Shown piece by piece: positions 57,848-64,000 of a stretch of DNA of 64,000 nt (positions are counted from its first letter, which is position 1; every line of letters starts with the position of its first letter). The translations under genes and the position numbers were made by a program. The notes beneath the pieces are model-generated. The model made no database searches. It was given only the letters and a program-made list of their open reading frames with translations, and was not told where the DNA came from. Where the stretch lies: contig CM060900.1 of the NCBI GenBank assembly GCA_030762935.1, forward strand, positions 375,181,132 to 375,245,131, read 5' to 3'. The DNA comes from Hymenopus coronatus. Its lineage: Eukaryota; Arthropoda; Insecta; Mantodea; Hymenopodidae.

Positions 57848-59260
57848 ATCATCCATTTAATCATCGTTCCCTTAATCATTCATAAATTATGTTTTATTTG
57901 GTGAAGTTTTTGAAGTCTGTAATGGACTCCTTGAAACATTTCAGCTAAATGTTTCTTTTTAGTTTCCTTATCGGCATAAACAAAGAAAATATATTTTCAT
58001 TTCTAGCATAGTAATTGTTCTAATTCTTAGCTATAGGTAATTTTTAATGAGTTACAATAATTTTTGACGGAACAATTTCTTCTAGACCGACGATTTCCAT
58101 TGGTACAGCAACGAATTAGGCACCCCTTAGCTGATTAACGTACCCTTGACGCACTCTGTACCGCTTCTGCATAGTAGTATACTACCGAGGTCACTGATGT
58201 TTCGGCCGATTCGCATGCAGCCTTGGCATAAAATGAAGGCACGGTATAAGGAACTAGAAATCTGTTTCTGTGTACATCTTAATAAAGTAAAATACCTGTG
58301 TAATAGATTCATACTACTAATGAAGGGGAAGAAAACTATTTGAAACATTATCTAAAGTTTTTTTTTTTTTTGTAATAATACAACCCATTGTAAAAGTGTA
58401 TGATTGTTAGTGAAGCACTCCAGATATAGGTAATTATATAGCATGCCAACATAGCACTATTGTTTTGTTTTCTCAACCATTTTCATGGTTGCTATCAGTT
58501 ATTGCTGACACAAATAGGGTGCCATTCATTGGAAACATTATATGAAGTTTCAGTGGAGACAAGTGGTGTGATAGACGATTAGAAAGTATTGCTGTTGAGC
58601 TTCTCTAAAGTATGAGTACCTTAGAGAGGAGAGGTAATGTCATTAACATGCTTTTAAATGTACCTGGAAGAAATAAGCGAATGAAGTTGAAGGATAAAGC
58701 AGTTATGCCAATTAACATAAAACCTGAACTTCACACATGGGTGTTAAGCATTATCACTTCATACGTTTACTTCACGAGATAGATTAGCAATATTTGTGCT
58801 TGTGTATGTGTTTACACATACCCATCCAAATTTCGGTATTAAACCTGAGGCTGAAGACGGTTTTTGTGTGTTGTAAATAAATTTAAGCTATGCAGGAAAT
58901 TTCAACAACCAGTTGGGTATTGTTGCTGAACACTCCAAAAATTTTACTGCTGCCTGACGGGTGACTTGCATTTTACTTAACTTTCATATTTATGATGAGT
59001 TGGATTCATAGGTTTAACACACAATGGATATTTGTGCTGTTCCTGCACATGCAAGTTTTAACGGTTTACTTTACTGGATTACTGGAAATGTTGTATAGTT
59101 TATGTTAATAACACATCTGGTGGCATAAAATACGAGTATACACACTAAATATTCATACTTTTGATTTGTTAGTTGCTGTAATTCTTTTTAGATTAGGTAC
59201 CTGCAATTTATCTACTTATCATCTGAGTACTTATGTAATAAATGTGCTTAATTAATTATT
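57848..59260. other. No gene recognised
   Basis: AT-rich sequence with only short open frames. Confidence 0.4.
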
Positions 59261-59371
59261 ATATAAAATAATATTAATATATTAATAAGATATATTAATA
59301 TATTAATAATAAAACATAATAATAATAATAAAACATAATAAAACATAATAATAATAATAATAATAATAATG
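59261..59371 (+). repeat. AT-rich simple repeat (TTAATA and AAT units)
   Basis: TTAATATA-like units run into a (AAT)n run with 'aaaacat' interruptions. Confidence 0.9.
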
Positions 59372-59765
59372 ACAACCATCAGGTAACCAATCATTTAAAT
59401 AAGTTTTTGGCATTTCATTTTCTGCAGACGCTCAAGGTGCTTCTACAGTGACAGAATTCCCTGAACAGACCGTAGCTATGATTCTGTTCATGTCCACCTA
59501 AAACTATAATCAATTCTTCACCAAAATGGAAAAAAAACAACTTAAATTATCTTTGGTTTTATACTTGATTTGAATCTGCAGCATTCATAAATTAAGTTTA
59601 ATTTATTATGCAAGAGAGAAGTTTTATAGGTCTAGTAGATGAATATTAACTCGGAGTATAAAGTGTCTAATGAAAATATAAAAGTAATTTAAAGACAGTG
59701 TTATATTTTACCCAAAATTACTTTCAGAAGATAATATAAAATGGATTTCCGACATTATAACTTAC

Positions 59766-60228
59766 ATGTAACCAGCAAAATATTATTGTTATTCAAGGCA
59801 TCCTCAAACTCTATATTTGTTGAACTTAGGATGATAGCATCCGTTGGATTGTCATCCTCTTTTGGAATTTGTATAGGACCTCCTGCGGTTACTAATCTGT
59901 CCCGTTTGGCAGCGGCCAACGGTCGTTTCCTTTTGGTTTTAAAGTTGACCCAACCGTTTTGAATGTGTGTGTCGGTTCTCTGCAATAGAAGGTATTAATT
60001 GTCTTGTCACATAGACGAGCAAAATTCACAAGCTGGCTTGTATGACTAACCTTCAAACGATCCGATTCCCTATTGACTCGTTCTTGTATCTCGGTCCATG
60101 CTTTACGATTTCTCTTGTTTCTTTGGTTCCACCACGAAGGTGCTTGAGGGGTTACACCTTCTTTTTCTTTACTTTTCACTACACTCTTATATTTGTCTAT
60201 CAAAGCAATAGAAAATTCCCTTCTTGTT
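59766..60228 (-). pseudogene. Myb/SANT-like DNA-binding domain exon
   Basis: Leftward translation gives 'REFSIALIDKYKSVVKSKEK', 'RKAWTEIQERVNRES', and in a second frame 'WVNFKTKRKRPLAAAKRDRL' and 'VTAGGPIQIP'. This is the layout of Myb/SANT-like domains of the MSANTD3/zeste kind: helix with L-I-x-x-Y, a K-x-x-A-W-x-x-I helix, W-x-N-L/F-K, and a T-G-G-G-P-like segment. Such proteins bind DNA; many copies in insects belong to transposons or their domesticated relatives. The segment is bounded by an acceptor-like 'cttgttttcag' and a strong donor-like GTAAGT at 59765-59760, so it could be one internal exon. Against an intact gene, a frame change near 59990 separates the two halves, and 'EGVTPQAPSWWNQRN' lengthens the usual loop. 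Confidence 0.6.
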
Positions 60229-61169
60229 CTGAAAACAAGCTTTTTTTCCACTTTCAACCACAATAATTACAAGGACAGAGCTGTTTACAGTTACTCGAGA
60301 AGCACGAACGTGTAACGTTGCTTTTGTTTGCTACATAAACTAATTTTCATTTCAACTTCCATTCTTATTTTTCACAATACTGTGTGCTATCAGAAATACA
60401 TTTAGTTAGAATGCATAATGGCATAAAACTATGAATGAGTTACATCAAAGAGTTATTTATCTTTGGTTTTATTTTTACAAATAAAATGTGAGAATACTTG
60501 CTCACTTTTACTTGGATGTCAATGGAAGGAGGTTTCACATTCAAGGAAAGTACATTCTTATGTTCCAAACGAAAGAAGTCTTAGGAGTGTATTTTAGGAA
60601 CAATTGAACATTTCACTTTTTAATGTAGTGCTGGTTTTAGTTCATTCTGAATTACGAAGAATGTCAGGGCAAGGTTATTAGTCCTAATAAAGGGCGTAGA
60701 AGAAGAATAAATATAATAAATATTAGGCAGTGAAGACGACAAAACCAGTGATAAACTTGAAATAATAATTTCCAAAAATGAAAATGCACAAATTACAGAA
60801 GAGAAGGAATATTCCAGTCCCAATTTGGATGACGAAACGTGACAGAAAAGAGAAGGAAAAGCTCAGTAAATTTGGCACCAAATACAGACTTATTTAAAAC
60901 GTTTGTGTACAGCTGCAGTTACTGCGCAGTTTATTCTTAAGGCAGTCTAATGAAGCCTGAGTAAGATTTTGAGGAAGACGTTCATTCCATTAATTTATGC
61001 GTAATAAACTTGAAATTGTCGTCATACCACATATTTTGCTCTTTATTTTACTTTTCAGTATCGTACTTTTAGCCTCAGCGGTCATTTCAATGCATCATTT
61101 GGTACATATAAGTAACAATTAAATAATAGGATTTATTCAACCTACTTACAACGCGCATTTTATTCCTGT
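60229..61169. other. No gene recognised
   Basis: AT-rich sequence. I found no upstream exon for the Myb/SANT-like segment that I could support. Confidence 0.4.
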
Positions 61170-61790
61170 TGTTGTAAGTGACCCCACCCCATCTCTAATG
61201 TCAGCCGTACTAGCTCCACCTTTGTAATTTTCAACAATTCAAAGTTAAATGGACTAAGAGTACCCTTGTCTCCAGTTTTCCCGATATTCAAACAATCTTC
61301 CTTTGTTCGTGCCACACCCTTTCATTGTTTCCTTGACATCATTTCTGAGTAATGTTTTGCTCATCCTTAGCTTTTCCTACCAGCTGGAGCTCATTCCCAA
61401 GTGTTGTGTTGTGGGAAACTACTGATTTAGTTTCGTATAGTAATTTAATATTTGGCTTCTACTGTATCGATAATACTGAAATCAATTTCCATTTCACTAC
61501 TTATATTCTTATATCTTACTTAAACAATTGCAAATCTGCAGCAGAATCACGAATATCTCATTCAAGTACATTTAATGGCTTATTTTTTATTTACTTATTT
61601 GTCATAGTTATGCCTACACAGCTTCAACAAATGTGTTATTCTCAACAGCACACCATTCAAAAGGATAACAGCTGCGCTTCCTTCACAAATTTTTCTTTGT
61701 TTTTCTCATCGATTCTTCCCTTTAATGTCATATTTATTTTCAGATACTTCAAACTATCCACTGTATTAGGGAAACATGATTAATATGATT
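61170..61790 (-). pseudogene. LINE reverse transcriptase C-terminal remnant
   Basis: Minus-strand translation from about 61780 reads 'VDSLKYLKINMTLKGRIDEK', matching the V-x-x-F-K-Y-L-G block that follows the catalytic core in many LINE reverse transcriptases. Later come 'LYETKSVVSHN' (compare L-L-Y-G-x-E-x-W) and 'RVWHERRK' (compare R-V-R-N-E-x-I-R). Stops and frame changes separate these. No catalytic motif is present. The plus-strand open frame over the same DNA (61352-61783) is its shadow. Clade not assigned. Confidence 0.5.
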
Positions 61791-61821
61791 TTTCCGTCTC
61801 TTTATTTATGTATGTGTTTAT

Positions 61822-62205
61822 GTGTTTATTTATTTATTTATTTATCCTCCTCGTATGAAGGACTTACATCCCTGCTACAAACCAGAGCCTGGAGTTAGAT
61901 GCCTGTTGAGGAGCAGAGGCTCTGGATCAGAGAGATCCAGGAGGGTGATCAACACAAAGCCTGGTATGAATGTAAGGAAGTGGATGCTATTAAATTACGC
62001 TGAAGTGGATGACGAGTATGGTGATGAGAAACTGGAGGAACGATTGGTGAGGAAAACCGAAGAACACAAAGGAAATCCGCCTAAACGCCGCTTCGTCAAC
62101 CGCAAATCCCATATGTGGTCCTTGGAATCGATCCCGGGCCGCCTAGATGAGAGGGGAGTGGTGTTTAATACGATTACCACCTACAATTCAATACTGGATC
62201 CGTAA
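61822..62205 (+). CDS. Unrecognised charged ORF of 127 codons
   Basis: After a TTTA simple repeat (61832-61851) that supplies a few spurious hydrophobic residues, the frame gives a strongly charged polypeptide: 'CYKPEPGVRCLLRSRGSGSE', 'NVRKWMLLNYAEVDDEYGDE', 'KLEERLVRKTEEHKGNPPKR' and 'WSLESIPGRLDERGVVFNTI'. GC is clearly above the local level over about 61860-62200. There is no domain that I know. It could be a real exon, a retroelement gag fragment, or chance. No splice sites were convincing, and the stop falls soon after a hydrophilic end. It sits next to a LINE remnant on the opposite strand. Confidence 0.25.
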   Translation: MFIYLFIYPPRMKDLHPCYKPEPGVRCLLRSRGSGSERSRRVINTKPGMNVRKWMLLNYAEVDDEYGDEKLEERLVRKTEEHKGNPPKRRFVNRKSHMWSLESIPGRLDERGVVFNTITTYNSILDP

Positions 62206-63285
62206 AATATTGATCATTCGGTCCATTCCGGGCATTTTTATTTATTTTTCGTAGCAATACCAGTTTCTACTTCTGACAAAATCGCGTGATCATCAGAAAA
62301 GTTTGAAGTGTTTTAACAGCCGCACTGCATTAAAATGTCACGTTAGTGTGGCTGTTATAAAACGGATTTTCTTTAATCCGTTATTCACAAGCATATCTGT
62401 CACTCTACTTCCAAACGTAATATTCGCAGTAATATTGTGTTACATTACAGAAGTAGTGTTAATAGAAATAAATGCATACTGAATGATTTACGGTTTGGTA
62501 TATTATTTAAATGATTTAACGTCTCCCGTTGTTGTATTTCAAAAACAACTGATAAATCAATATGGAACCTTTCTAGCATTCACAAGGACATGTTTTTAAA
62601 CACAGCAACGAATATTTGAGATTATCAACATAAAATAGCACAAGAATTGCTTGACAAAATGAAAAGGGTCGCATTATTGGTCCACGTAGCGTCCAGCGGA
62701 AACAAAAAAGTTCTATTTGAGGCATTTTAATGTTACTACATCTTTATACGGGTAGAATTAAATTATGTGACTAGAAAATGAAAAAAGAGAATTGAAACTG
62801 CATATAAAACTAAAGGATCAGTGTCATAAGACGCCATGAATTATTAAAATGTAGACAGTAATTTGAAGAGTATTTCAAGATAAACTTACTGATTATCTAG
62901 CGATGAGCTTAGCCTAAAGAGATTATAAACATTACAAATACATGTAACGAATTTTAAATAAGAGACAAAAGAGCTGGCCTTCTAAATTGCTACATATACC
63001 CGAAAGATTTGTGAGAGAACAACGTACTGGCATCACTTTTCACCGTCCTCTTCAATTAGAGGAAACTTCATTCGAAGCATTTGTCGGAAAGAGGAACGCA
63101 TTTTTTCCTAGTTGAACTGATTTAAATGATGTTTTCGAGCGTGACGTCAATATGATGAGGGTGAGCAACCAGAGAGTTGGCTGGAATCGGAGCGAAATCA
63201 TGTAAAAGAACAGAACATGACCATGGCGACTATGCAGGGTGACACCGTGATAGTTTGCTAGTGTTTCCCATGGGATGGCGTCAAC
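62206..63285. other. No gene recognised
   Basis: AT-rich sequence without repeats that I recognise. Confidence 0.4.
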
Positions 63286-64000
63286 AGAACCAATAGAAAA
63301 TAATCATTTGAAAAAAAATCAGATGTGTCACACTCACGTGACTTTCTCTAACTACTCGACTAGCTTCTTACAAAAGAGAATTCTTCTTTCTACAAAATAC
63401 TAATCGAGATAAGCATTAGCCAAATGTTCTTATTAGTTAGTTCCTTATAAGTAGAAGGGAACTAAGGGAATGCACTAGGCCTAAGTGGTAGTCAAAAGCT
63501 TTCTTTATGCAATTGTCATTGAAAATAGCTTCTTTGCTTGCAAGAACAAAAGAAAAACGGACACTTACTGTCTGAAAAAAGTACAAATACTTCACAACTG
63601 AAACCAATAACAAGGAATATCTCGGCAACGGTTACCTCAACAACAAAAAGGTATAGGACTAAATTGTGTGTTTTGACGAGATCTACATATTCTGTAATGG
63701 AAGTTTTTGTCTATCTCTTACCTTTAGCAGTTAAGCGAAATTCGGCAAAATCCATCCATATTAAACAAGTCTTCAGAGCCTATTCCCAGAAAATTCAAGA
63801 GATACATTTTATTTGTGATGGAAATGACTTTAATATGTGGTATTTTAATCAAAATCGTTAGAACCATTTTTGAGAAAATCAAAATTTTAGAAAAATGTTC
63901 CATGTAAAGGGTAGTTTGCGGGAGGGGGGTTCTTGAAAATCTTCGTGTCGCATCCTTCATATATACTAAACCTAAATACCAAGTTTGGTATTTAACATTC
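63286..64000 (-). repeat. Repeat R copy 9, cut by the window end
   Basis: Minus-strand copy: plus-strand 'aaaaaaatcagatgtgtcac' is the usual end, then 'gggaactaagggaatgcact', 'aaatccatccatattaaac', 'aatcttcgtgtcgcatcct' and 'aaataccaagtttggtattt' at the border. The minus frame at 63724-63960 includes 'TTLYMEHFSKILIFSKMVLT' and 'ILIKIPHIKVISITNKMY', as in copies 1, 4 and 6. Confidence 0.88.

Noticed and set aside
57157..57904. Two ORFs with identical first 57 residues
   Set aside because: The identity is due to the 517-bp DNA duplication; the shared part covers a tRNA-like repeat block and is not a gene family.
61352..61783. 143-codon plus-strand ORF
   Set aside because: The opposite strand carries LINE reverse transcriptase C-terminal motifs; the plus-strand frame is its shadow.

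Overview
The window looks like repeat-dense intergenic DNA from a large animal genome, most likely an insect. The base composition is AT-rich, splice signals are GT-AG, and several tRNA-derived SINE families, decayed LINEs, piggyBac-like DNA and a decayed arthropod-type transposon gene are present. A polyneopteran such as a cockroach is my best guess, at low confidence. I see no intact cellular protein gene. Every coding-like segment I recognise is broken, or is a single candidate exon.

Positions 1-8520 are one satellite complex. A 59-bp tandem array (about 81-929) is followed by roughly 45 degenerate units of about 140-160 bp. Each unit carries a tRNA-Ala-like body plus a fixed AT-rich linker. 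An inverted block lies at about 3196-4292, a homogenised 153-bp sub-array at about 7440-8090, and one SINE has inserted with a 12-bp target duplication. Positions 10076-13925 hold a second satellite with a 31-bp unit rich in AGC/AGT triplets. Its minus strand is open in all three frames and gives long phantom proteins.

The remaining 50 kb is dispersed repeats with non-coding sequence between them. I define these families from internal copies: SINE A (about 280 bp, 12-13 bp target duplications), SINE B (3' hairpin), SINE C (head-to-head cluster near 19.1 kb), SINE D (about 225 bp), a family R of up to about 1.1 kb (nine copies, conserved short ORF), and smaller families E, G and X. Nested insertions order them in time: SINE A sits in R and in SINE D, SINE D sits in R and in a transposon gene, and R truncates the same gene.

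Coding remnants are these: a two-exon transposase-like gene at 24438-26105 (minus), a LINE reverse transcriptase at 35985-37480 (minus), a LINE endonuclease fragment near 54.7-55.0 kb (minus), a LINE C-terminal fragment at 61170-61790 (minus), a piggyBac-like internally deleted element at 49928-50913 with TTAA flanks, and a Myb/SANT-like exon at 59766-60228 (minus). A perfect 517-bp tandem duplication lies at 56814-57847. The most unusual feature is the tRNA-Ala-derived satellite together with the shorter satellite that grew out of its linker.
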